Shown here piece by piece: positions 32,643 to 42,212 of a stretch of DNA of 64,000 bases. This stretch comes from Chlorops oryzae (Eukaryota; Arthropoda; Insecta; Diptera; Chloropidae), in the NCBI GenBank assembly GCA_020466095.1, contig CM035806.1:112921080-112985079 (forward strand). The letters run 5' to 3'. The first letter of the stretch is position 1, and the number at the start of each line of letters is the position of its first letter. Both the position numbers and the translations under genes were made by a program. Below the pieces are notes generated by a model. That model was given only the letters and a program-made list of their open reading frames with translations. It did no database searches and was not told where the DNA came from.

Positions 32643-33533
32643 ACAAGTAAGAAAGCTAAAGTCGGTCAAGCCCGACTTTGAAATACCCAGCGTCCCGACG
32701 TTATGAGCGCACTATGTTTTGCTTCTCTATTTATGGGCGTGGCAGTGGGAGGGCCATATAAATTATTTCCCTACACCTTTCATTCGCCTTGGTGGACCTA
32801 TGTTGCGATTTTGAAGCTTCTACGCCTTTTACCTCGGAAGTTACGAAAAATCTTCATTTGTGGGCGTGGCAGTGGGCGAGCCACATAAATTTTTTTTCTA
32901 CACCTTTCATTCGCCTTGATGAATCTATGTTCCGAATTTGAAGCTTCTACGCCTTTTACTTCGGAAGTTACGAAAAATCTTCATTTGTGGGCGTGGCAGT
33001 AGGCGGGCCACATATAATATTTTCCTACACCTTTCATTCGCCTTGGTCAACCTATGTTGCGAGTTTGAAGCTTCTACGCCTTTTACTTCACAAGTTACGA
33101 TAAGCCCTTATTTGTGGGCTTGGCTCACAGAGGGCGGTGTCCATTTTTTGCCAGGATATGTCCCTTTTCGTAGTTTACCAGTACACCAAATATCAATGGA
33201 ATGTGTTGAGTGGTTCGCAAGTTACAAGCATTTTACTGAAAACACATTATATTCATTTGTGGGCGTGGCAGTGGGCGGATGTCTCCCATTTTTACTTAGG
33301 ATCATACTCGGATCCCGATATACCTGTGTGCCCAATTTTGACTTGATTGGTCCAGCCGTTTCAGAGGAGATCCGACCACGGACAGACGGACGGACGGACA
33401 GACGGACATGTCTAAATCGATTCAGTTTTTGATCCTGATCATTTCTATATATATATGTCTATATCTCCGGAGCTTTGTTCTCCCTGTTACAAGATTCGCA
33501 CAAAACTAATATACCCCGCTTACGCTGGGTATA
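32643..33533 (-). mobile_element. DINE/Helentron-like element, copy B
   Basis: Same structure as copy A, but with fewer 127-bp units and a shorter (GTCY)n tract (33378-33412). The 3' hairpin end AAGTCGGGCTTGACCGACTT and TTACTTG are at the left, and the TATACCCAGCG 5' end is at the right (33533). It is inserted in the 3' flank of the hAT-2 coding region. Confidence 0.87.
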
Positions 33534-34279
33534 ATAAAAGCTAGAAGTAGCATAAATGAGCTGAAATTGACGGAAAAATTGACTAGTCACTAGAATCTAG
33601 TGTACAAAACCATTTGAAAACGTTTGCCGAAAAGTTTATTCTCAGAACTTTTGAATTGGCTCTCTTTGCTTGGCTGGCTAGATGAGTACGTTCCCAGCAA
33701 ACCATTATAGGAGCGCTCCTAAAAAAGGACTCTTAAAAGAATCCAACTCGGGAGCCTTTTCTGAGCGCTCCTAGGAATGACTACTTTAGGAGTATAAAAA
33801 GAGTATGAAAAATAATTTCTCAAAGATCAAACACCTTAAGTGCTCATAAAACGGAGTGTTTTTTGATATTTCTGAATAATAGAAATATACTCAAGTAGCA
33901 CGTGCTTCTCACTTCGCTACAACTCCCTTTATTAGTAGTTTTGCGGCTGAGTTGTTTTGCCACACGTAAGAACTCCGAAAATCTACTCAAATATGTGTAA
34001 TTTGGGAGCGCTCTTATTTTTGACTCCGTTATGACTCCTAAAAATATTTAATTTATGAGTTTAAAGGAGCATGAACGATTTTTTCACGAAAAACACTCGC
34101 AATTCTGATTCGCACTCAAAAACATAACTGTTTTTTAACAAATTTGTTTTAAAGCGAAAAGGAAGATTTTATTCATTGCAAAGCGTGATCTCGTGGTGAG
34201 CGATAGAGTGTAAAGTAATATAAATATAATTTCTTTAATAAGTATAATTTTGTAAATAAAACATAAATTAAATTCAAGT

Positions 34280-36158
34280 ATGAGAAGGGCAAGCAGAAAA
34301 GAGAGTGCAAAAATTATAAACCAACTTAAAAGTAAAAAGTTAAGACCAAATGAAGAAGTTGAAAGAAATGTTCAAGATGAGAAAAATTATGAAATTGAAA
34401 GTGATTTGACGAACACAGATTTTGGTTATGAAAGTTCTAATAGTTCATGTGGTGAATATTTTGAAAGCTCGAAACGTTCGAACCTCGATATTAGGAACAA
34501 ATTAGCTGAATGGGCTGTTATGTTTAACATAAGTAATAATGCCATAAATTCATTGCTAAGAATATTACATACTGTAATTGAAGATCTACCTATTGATTCT
34601 AGAGCTTTAAAAAAGACGCCTAGGGAAGTCAATTGTACTCCAATTAACGGTGGCGAATATGTGCATTACGGCATTAAGGACGCACTTACAGATTTTTGCG
34701 AACAAACTGCAATTGAAAGTAGTGAAATGAAAATCAATATCAACATTGACGGCCTTCCTTTATTTAAGAGCTCGAAGACGCAGGCATGGCCAATATTGAT
34801 AAATGTTAATAAATTTTCAAAAGTGCTAGTGTCAGGAGTTTTCGTAGGGCAAAATAAGCCAGGTGACGTCAATGAGTACCTAAATGCTTTCGTTTCGGAG
34901 CTCAATTCACTACTTTCAAAAGGATTTTGTTATGAAAACAAGCAGTATGTAATAAAAGTTCGTTCTATCATTTGTGATGCTCCAGCCAGAGCTTTTCTGC
35001 TAGGCGTAAAAAACCATAGTGGATATTTTGCTTGCATCAAATGTCAACAGCGCGGTGAACATTTTGAAAATAGGATAACTTACCCATATTCAGATAATCT
35101 ACTTAGAACAGATGAACATTTTAGAGGCCGTTTTAATTCTAATCATCATAACATAATGCATAGATTGAAAGTTGAGGAACTGCCAATCAATATTGTGAAT
35201 CAATTTGCTTTAGATTATATGCATATTGTTTGCCTTGGAGTTATGAAAACTCTTCTAAATACATGGATAAAAGTGCGCGCTAAAGATTATTTTTTTTATC
35301 AAAAGATCAAGTTAGTTTGTTGGATATCAAACTACTTTCTTTAAAATCAAGCATATGTAAGGAGTTTGTTAGAAAGCCATATATAAAGGATATTGACAGA
35401 TGGAAAGCCGTAGAGTTTCGGCAATTCCTCTTGTACACGGGGCCTATAGTACTCAAAAATATTTTAACGCCAGAACGGTATAGTAATTTTATGCAACTTA
35501 GTATTGCTATAAGAGTACTACTATCTGAAGAATTGTGCATAGCAAAAAATTATTGTGCGAAACTGCTTCTTTGTGATTTTGTAAAAAAAATTCCTGACAT
35601 TTATAATAAAACGCTTTTGAAATTCAATTTTCATTGCTTGACCCATCTAGCAGATGAAGTTATGTTTTTTAAAGACAGCCTGGAATCGTTTAGTTCTTTT
35701 AAATTTGAAAGCTATTTGTATCAAGTAAAACAAATTGTTCGAAAAGGTAATCAAGTGGCTACTCAAATCTATAACCAACTTGTTGAACTTAGCATAAACA
35801 GTGCTCGTCAAAACATTTCACAAGGTACCATTTCGTCTACTACATCCTCAATTTATTATAAAAATTATTTTTATCATCCGATTACCCTGATAACTTCTAC
35901 GCTGTTGGTTCAAAAGTATACAAAATAAACTTTATTTACCAAGAAAATAATGATGTTTTTATTAACTCGTCTGAAGTTTTATATTTAAAAGACTATTTCG
36001 AAAAGCCTCTCTTATCTAGCTTGCTGCAAATACAGTATAACGAACACCTTATAACGAAAGAAGAAACCTCAACACAAAATATAACAAATATAAATAAAAA
36101 ACTTGTTTGTTTAAAAAATCCCTTAGAAGTTTTATTTGTACCCCTTTTACACGCTTAA
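34280..36158 (+). pseudogene. tnp2-like transposase of the CACTA-like element
   Basis: The ATG at 34280 opens 354 codons. An acidic N-terminal region is followed by ININIDGLPLFKSSKTQAW, PGDVNEYLNAFV, ICDAPARAFLLGVKNHSGYFACIKC and FALDYMHIVCLGVMKTLL, the motif series of tnp2-type transposases. The DG, D-x-P and D-Y-M-H acidic residues are candidates for the catalytic set. A one-base frameshift near 35310 moves to the next frame (FVRKPYIKDIDRWKAVEFRQFLLYTGP, FNFHCLTHLADEV, FKFESYLYQVKQIVRKG). A second frameshift near 35880 leads to a C-terminal stretch ending about 36158. Only these two lesions are obvious. It would act on the CCCAGC ends. Confidence 0.8.
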
Positions 36159-36159
36159 A

Positions 36160-37151
36160 AAAATTGAAAACCTCAGTGAAATATTTGTAAACGACTCTCA
36201 AGATTTTGGTGAACCACAATGTACGAAGCTTGGTTCAATGAAAAATCAATCTGATGGTAAGCAACTCGTATTTGTACTTTTTGATTGAAAATTTTATTTT
36301 AAATAATTTTTCGATATTCTTTGAAGACATGCTGAAACAAATTTTGTGTAATACGAACAAAATAAATGCAAATATCACAACTTTGATCCAGGAAAATAAA
36401 GGTAAAGTTTTATAACTTCCATAGGAACTTCACAATATTTACCATATCTTTTCCCGAGCTCAAAGACCGCGTTAAAAGCTTGGAGGAAGAAAATACCAAA
36501 ATGCAAGTAAAGCTGTTGACAGAAGTCACTTCCCAGCGGAAAAACTTGCAGGAGTTTAAAACTTTTTCATTTCTTCCGAAAAAACCGTTGGCAAGTATGG
36601 AGGAGTTGCATCTTTTTGAAGAAAAGTTGCAAAGTTCGTCGGACTTATGCACAAAACTGGTGCGTTTCTTTATTATTAGAACGTATAATATGCCTATTTT
36701 ATGATTATTTATTACTTTTTTAAAAAAGTTGTACACGAGAGCGTTGTGAAATTCAAAATTCCACTAACATATATTATTTCAAACAGGAACGCGAAATATT
36801 ACAATATAATGTTTGCGAGCCTTCCAAGTTCGTCCGAGGGGTTTGGAAGAAATTTTTTACTGATGAAGTTGCAGCCCAATGCACCTGGAAAGGAACATCT
36901 GGGAAGAAGTGTGTTTTGGCCATGGTTATAACAACTATCATCAGAGGTAAAAAAAAATACTCAAAGATATAGAAGGCAATTTTATTTATAGAAATTTTTT
37001 TCACAATCGAAAATTCGAAGTTGATGAAAAAATTTTTGCGGCATGCAGTACCAAGTGGTTTCAAACTGCAAAAGACCGGCAGAAATATGCTGCAAAACCT
37101 CAAAAACGGACTGAGATAAGCAGTGAAATCAAACTGACAAAGACCGACTAA
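36160..37151 (+). CDS. Spliced frame with DUF4806-type domain in the CACTA-like element
   Basis: Exons inferred from splice signals: one ending near 36256; about 36328-36401; 36459-36659 (donor GTGCGT); 36787-36946 (acceptor AACAG, donor GTAAAA); and about 36992-37151. The encoded protein has a heptad-like coiled coil (LKDRVKSLEEENTKMQVKLL), then the domain: FLPKKPLASMEELHLFEEKL, VWKKFFTDEVAAQCTWKG, KKCVLAMVITTII, and W-FQTAKDR at the end. This order matches the DUF4806 family, often seen with tnp2-like transposases in insects. Its role is unknown. It could be a separate second gene or the last exons of the transposase transcript. Confidence 0.65.
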
Positions 37152-37379
37152 AACAAAAATCAAAAAAACACACAGTAATTTTTTAAAAATTAAGTTTTTT
37201 ATTTTTCTATTGAGAATACAATGCTTTTTTTTTTTTAAATAAATGAAGAGTCGAAATATTTAAATTAAATCTATTCTTTTTTTAGGTGACTTTGATGCCT
37301 GATTTTCAATAGCGCAGGAATTCCTGGCATAAGCATTTACCTTTTCTGAAATAAATAAATCTATGAAAGTTGGTGAAAG

Positions 37380-37580
37380 AAATTAGGAGCTCTTTACGAG
37401 AACAAAAAATATGTCAGAAAATCATCTTTTCTGAAAAAAATTAGGAGCTCTTTAAGAGTACAAAAAATATGTCAGAAAATCATATTTTCTGAAAGAAATT
37501 AGGAGCTCTTTAAGAGTCCACAAAATCTGTCAGAAAAGCATCTTTTTTGAGAGAAATTAAGAGCTCTTTCTGATGAACCA
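37380..37580. repeat. 60-bp subterminal tandem repeat
   Basis: Three full copies and a partial of a unit with GAAATTAGGAGCTCTTTAAG, ATATGTCAGAAAATCAT and TTTTCTGA, starting near 37379, 37438, 37495 and 37553. Located in the right subterminal part of the CACTA-like element; likely transposase-binding repeats. Confidence 0.75.
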
Positions 37581-37872
37581 CTTTCGAAGGAAAACACCCT
37601 CTTTTCTGAGGGTTTTGGGATCGTTTAAGATGATATTATGCACTCTTTATGAGCGTAAAAGCTCCGAAAAAGGAGTCAGAAAAGTGTCTTTTTAGACTCT
37701 TACGGTTTGCTGGGTTTCAACTAATGTACGGGTTTCGTTCGTGTACGCAAACTGTACGAAAAGAATCGCGGCAATCGTTCTAATTGGTTTTGTTTCGTAT
37801 TTCGTTTTGCTCTCCGAGCAGTACGGTACGAAACGCGTTTAAAGGTTTCGTTTCTTTTGTTTTCGAACTCTG

Positions 37873-38937
37873 ATTGTGTGCAAAATCTTTTGCGTTACAG
37901 AATGTGATGTCCGTTGTTGTTAAGTTCGTAAACATTATAAGAGCACAAGGATTAAAGCATCGGGAGTTCAGAGCATTACTTGAAACCCTAGGAAGTGAAC
38001 ACAATGACGTTCCATATTACTGCGAAGTTCGCTGGTTGAGTCGTGGAGCAACTCTAGAAAGATTCTTTGAATTACGCGAGCATATACATGCATTTTTAGT
38101 AAGTTATTCAACCATACTTTTTAGCACATTGACTTTAAAGTGAAAATATGTAATAAATACAAATTAAGTTCATGAAAAATTATAATTTAATTCGTTCTAT
38201 TTCTCTATTCTATTCAAGGTAGAAAAGAGAATACCTTGCACTCAGTTGATGGATCCCATCTGGGTAGCGGATCTAGGATTCATGGCAGACATGACGGAAC
38301 ATTTAAATACCTTAAACCTCGCATTGATGGGTCGTGATAAGCTTATTTATAATATAATATGAAAGATTCGATTGAGTCTTTTAAAAGAAAATTAGATCTT
38401 TGGAGCCGGGACCTTGGTCAAATGAATTGCAGTTTCTTTCCTTGCTTACAAAAACTGTCAGAATTTAGCCGCATAGACGTTGGCAGATACATTCCCGAAA
38501 TTGCAAATCTGATAAGTATATTTGGGGAAAGATTTGCGAAGCTTGAAGCTCTTAAGCCAGACCTTGAAATATTCGCTAACCCATTCCATGTTGATCCTTA
38601 TTACGCACCACAGGACTTAAAACTGAAGTTATTGGACCTGCAGTGTGACACACGTTTAAGGAGTGAATGCAAGGACATGACTTGCGTGGAACTTTATCGG
38701 CGACTCAGTGAACCTGATTTCCTAATATACGGGATTTTGCAGCAAGAATAATCGCAATGTTCGGCAGCACGTATACCTGTGAGTAGTTCTTCTCAAAAAT
38801 GAAGCTTAACAAATCATGTTTAAGAAATCGGCTGGCCGATAGCAATATGTCAGCTATAATGCGTCTAGCCGCAACACAAAATATCGAGCCTGGTATCAAT
38901 GAAATATTAACTAACAAACGAATCCAAACATCTTGAA
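37873..38937 (+). pseudogene. hAT-3: C-terminal half of a ZBED5/GTF2IRD2-like hAT transposase
   Basis: It starts abruptly with CAKSFALQNVMSVVVKFVN at the end of hAT-2, then YYCEVRWLSRGATLERFFEL. An intron follows (donor GTAAGT at about 38099, acceptor TATTCAAG ending 38219). Next come MDPIWVADLGFMADMTEHLN and, after a stop or frame change near 38360, SIESFKRKLDLWSRDL and ERFAKLEALKPDLEIFANPF. The dimerisation end (KMKLNKSCLRNRLADSNMSA) runs to about 38937 in a shifted frame. This is the type of hAT also domesticated in vertebrates as ZBED5/GTF2IRD2-like genes. The N-terminal half and 5' end are missing. Confidence 0.8.
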
Positions 38938-39196
38938 AACAAACAACACAATAAATAAAATTTTAAACTCTTTATTGAAATAAAGTTGCGATTAGCCATG
39001 TTTGCCCCACTGTTTGATAAGACTTTTACTTATTGGTGCTGACTCACACATTTTTGTCTGTTCGTTCAAAGTCACACATACAGCTATACTTGTTCGTTTG
39101 ATTTTACGGCTAGCTCGCCGTGCCCGCGCTGCTCGAAATGTGCAGCTCTGCTGGTCATCCCTAGTATAGTGTAAAATGCCTCATTAAAAAAAAAAC

Positions 39197-39273
39197 ATCG
39201 ATAGTATCGACGTATTGCTCCAAAAACATTGTGAACATCGATAGTCGCAAGCATCGATGTTTCTCCAGCTCTA
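39197..39273. repeat. ATCGAT-rich hAT-like repeat end
   Basis: CATCGATA at 39197 and 39237 and CATCGATG at 39252, followed by TTCTCCAGCTCTA ending at 39273. It shares the octamer-then-CTCTA arrangement with 500-542 and 30398-30419. The opposite end is not clear. The 260 bases to the left (38938-39196) show no gene. Confidence 0.5.
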
Positions 39274-39303
39274 GTTTGAGAAGCTAAATCAAAGTTATAT
39301 ATA

Positions 39304-39519
39304 ACTATATATGTCACTCAGGAGCCGTTTCTATTTTGGCTCTTTTCAACACGGTCTTGGGTACCCACCACGGTCTTTGGTACCCACCAAAAAGAGCATT
39401 TTTCACTTAGGTACTCACCAAAAGTATTTCTCTCTCTCTTTTTTTTCCTGCCGAGTAACATCTCTTGCTAACTGGCGCGAAATGTCCCTAACAAAATCTA
39501 TGAGAGTGACATATATAGT
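39304..39519. mobile_element. 216-bp MITE with ACTATATATGTCACTC ends
   Basis: Perfect 16-bp inverted repeats at 39304-39319 and 39504-39519. The interior holds GGTACCCACCA-type direct repeats (39361-39420). Non-coding. The flanks are too A/T-rich to fix a target duplication. Confidence 0.6.
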
Positions 39520-39525
39520 AATATA

Positions 39526-40884
39526 CAGGGTGTTCCGTACTAACGTGCTTTTCTTTATAGGGTTGGTAGAGGGGGTCATTGTGAACAAAAAATCGTATGA
39601 GAGGGGGAGGTCTAAAATGTAACCCTGAGGAGTTATAGGGCCTTAAAGTTTTTAGGCAGTGAGTCGAGAAAAATAATTCTCCCACGATAATGGTTTATCG
39701 TAGGGAAAAAACTGAAATGCAGTTTGAAAGCTAATTGTATGGGCTTTTAAGAAAAATTAAGTTGCTGGTCAAAATTTGAGCCATTGAGGGAAAAATAAAC
39801 GGTCAAAGTCAAAAATTCTGAAAAAATTTTCATTTTTTCGACTTTGAGAGCCATTTTGGTATGAAAAAGGTCGTATTAACACATACTTTTCTAATTTTTT
39901 TCCAAATCTACGTTAAATTTCCTTTAAAACGTTGGTACATTTGTCATACCTTGTTAGCGGTTTAACCTCAGGAAAAATAGGTTTCAAAAACAAAAACAAA
40001 CTTGAACTTTTTTTATTCAATTTAATTTTATTTGTAAACTGTTAACGTTCGCATAAATTTAAAACAAAATTTGTTTTATTCTTACAGGACGTTTTCAAAT
40101 TGGTGGCCGGACCTATGTACGCAACAGTTCGCTCTTTTTAGAATTTCATGACATAGATTTGTATTTGGTAATTCTTCTCTTACAAGACCACATTTAATAG
40201 GCTGTATCATGGAAGCTTTCAATATTGTAAGAGAAGAATTACCAAATACAAATCTATGTCATGAAATTCTAAAAAGAGCGAACTGTTGCGTACATAGGTC
40301 CGGCCACCAATTTGAAAACGTCCTGTAAGAATAAAACAAATTTTGTTTTAAATTTATGCGAACGTTAACAGTTTACAAATAAAATTAAATTGAATAAAAA
40401 AAGTTCAAGTTTGTTTTTGTTTTTGAAACCTATTTTTCCTGAGGTTAAACCGCTAACAAGGTATGACAAATGTACCAACGTTTCAAAGGAAATTTAACGT
40501 AGATTTGGAAAAAAATTAGAAAAGTATGTGTTAATACGACCTTTTTCATACCAAAATGGCTCTCAAAGTCGAAAAAATGAAAATTTTTTCAGAATTTTTG
40601 ACTTTGACCGTTTATTTTTCCCTCAATGGCTCAAATTTTGACCAGCAACTTAATTTTTCTTAAAAGCCCATACAATTAGCTTTCAAACTGCATTTCAGTT
40701 TTTTCCCTACGATAAACCATTATCGTGGGAGAATTATTTTTCTCGACTCACTGCCTAAAAACTTTAAGGCCCTATAACTCCTCAGGGTTACATTTTAGAC
40801 CCCCCCCTCTCATACGATTTTTTGTTCACAATGACCCCCTCTACCAACCCTATAAAGAAAAGCACGTTAGTACGGAACACCCTG
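39526..40884. mobile_element. 1.36-kb near-perfect palindrome (CAGGGTGTTCCGTAC ends)
   Basis: The left arm (39526 to about 40181) is repeated in reverse complement at about 40227-40884, with a loop of about 45 bases. It is flanked by TATA on both sides, so a TA or TATA duplication. The arms differ by very few bases. It encodes no recognisable protein. CAGGGTGTTCC with TA is suggestive of a Tc1/mariner-type foldback, but the family is not identified. Confidence 0.85.
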
Positions 40885-41042
40885 TATAATCGAAGTACAG
40901 ATAAGGTATAACTAGATATCCAAGTTAGAACAACAAAAACTGCAGGAATTTTTGTGAGAGTAATGTTTTAACATATTTTAGGCTGAGGAAAAGGTATGTG
41001 TGCAATCGGCTTAGCCGATGTAAACTTTTTTACTTGTTTTCT

Positions 41043-41232
41043 CTTAGAAAAACATATTTCAACCACAATCGTTTGATTGTGAATAATAAATTCATAGAAT
41101 AAATTTAAGAAAACTTTTGTTATTCAAATTTTATAGTTAAAATACGAACTGCAACACAAAAAGCTTTCATTTCGTTCGCATAAGAGCTTTTCGTTTGACA
41201 ACAGCGGAAAAAATTCCGACGTTCCGCTTGCA
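41043..41232. other. 5' region of the Penelope-like element
   Basis: It lies between the Helentron end and the first recognisable RT codons. Contains short A/T-rich sequence and GCTTTCATTTCGTTCGCATAA; no domain seen. It could be the truncated 5' part of the Penelope-like element. Confidence 0.35.
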
Positions 41233-41982
41233 ATGTTATCGCTCAGAGCGCTGAAAGCGAACAAAAAATTACAACGCACTAACAACACCATTGTCAACAA
41301 CCTTTATAAAGGGAGCCACATCAACCTGCACACAAAACTAAAGTTGAGTTGTTCAGCTAGTAACGCACCTAGGCTATATGGATTACCAAAAACTCACAAA
41401 CCGGATATGTCACTCAGAACAATATCGTCATCCTTCAATGTACCGTACCACTATTTGTCTAAGTATATGGGGTCCTTACTCAGACACCTCGTCTCCACAA
41501 ACCTGAACATAAACAACGTAACTCAGCTTAAAAACAGGACTACAAAAATCCAACTTCAAGATAATGACATACTGGTTTCCTTTGACGCTATTTCACTACT
41601 CACAAACATCCCCACAACTTTAGCTATCAGAATAATCATGAATAGATGAATTGAAATTTCCAAACACACAACAATTCCAAGGAAAATCTTCTTAGACATA
41701 CTAGAATTTTGCTTAAAGGACAACAATTATTTTAAATATAACAACAAATTCTACAAACAAATTTTTGGAATGCCAATGGGAAACCCACTTTCGCCGACCA
41801 TAGCAGATATTGTCATGGACGACCTTTTTCAAAACGCCATAATCCAATTGGAAAAAATGGGGATCAAGTTCACATTGCTGGTGAAATATGTGGCAGAAAT
41901 TCTCGCCATAGTCGACAAAAAAGATGTCACAACAATTTTAACCACACTTAATCAATACCACAACAAATTACAATTCACATAT
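41233..41982 (+). pseudogene. Penelope-like reverse transcriptase, interrupted
   Basis: It shows NAPRLYGLPKTHKPD, LVSFDAISLLTNIPT (first catalytic Asp), GMPMGNPLSPTIADIVMD and VKYVAEILAIVD, in which YVAE stands where Penelope RTs have Y-V-D-D, so both catalytic Asp are lost or shifted. A stop at 41647 splits the frame. The reading continues after the LINE at 46522 with KLSYLNATIHRSN, FKFNWYMK and SGRVMNFNSTQPYK. It would copy RNA using a nicked end made by the GIY-YIG domain. It lacks the usual N-terminal portion. Confidence 0.85.
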
Positions 41983-42212
41983 TTTTTTTTTTTTTTTTTT
42001 GCACGTATTTTTATTATTGTATCTTCAAAAAAAAACTTATGAACTAACAATAAGTGAAAAATCTTAATACTAGAATATAATATATATAAATATATATATT
42101 TATATATATATGTATTTATTATATTTGGCCTCCGGTCCAAGCCAACGCATGGAATAGGCTGCCTTTAGTGTGTTGAATTGCTCCAAGGCTGTTACAGAGG
42201 GTAATAGGAGAA

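Larger units (their letters stand above)
33693..37714 (+). mobile_element. CACTA/CMC-like DNA transposon with CCCAGCAAACC ends
   Basis: The ends CCCAGCAAACC (33693) and GGTTTGCTGGG (37704-37714) are inverted repeats. The flanks give a 2-bp (TT) or imperfect 3-bp duplication. Subterminal repeats built from GGAGC/GAGCTCTTTAAGAG words occur at both ends (33705-33790, 37383-37690), as in CACTA elements. It carries a tnp2-like transposase (34280-36158) and a spliced frame with a DUF4806-type domain (36160-37151). Length about 4.0 kb. Inserted within hAT-2. Confidence 0.82.
30078..37872 (+). mobile_element. hAT-2: full-length hAT element with three nested insertions
   Basis: The left end CAGAGTTCGAAAATAAACGA and the right end (reverse complement CAGAGTTCGAAAACAAAAGA) are inverted repeats of about 28 bp, with further subterminal ATTCGCAATCG/GCGATTC words. 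Nested inside are a 104-bp MITE (30316-30419), a DINE (32643-33533) and a CACTA-like element (33693-37714). Without them the element is about 2.8 kb, a normal size for an autonomous hAT. The 8 bases outside each end do not match (CAAACAGA versus ATTGTGTG), and the left flank is BEL whereas the right flank is another hAT. Confidence 0.72.
39280..41040 (+). mobile_element. Helentron copy G, 5'-truncated and opened by two insertions
   Basis: GAAGCTAAAT at 39281-39290 and GAAGTACAGATAAGGTATAA from 40893 are the pieces on either side of the insertions; the same sequence is continuous near 23120-23160 in copy E. The 3' end (GCTGAGGAAAAGGTATGTGT, hairpin ATCGGCTTAGCCGAT, TTTACTTGTTTT) lies at 40980-41040. 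Two nested elements, 39304-39519 and 39526-40884, account for most of the length. Confidence 0.75.

Noticed and set aside
36774..37163. Minus-strand 129-codon frame with hydrophobic segments
   Set aside because: It is antisense to the DUF4806 exons, whose splice sites and domain explain the plus strand.
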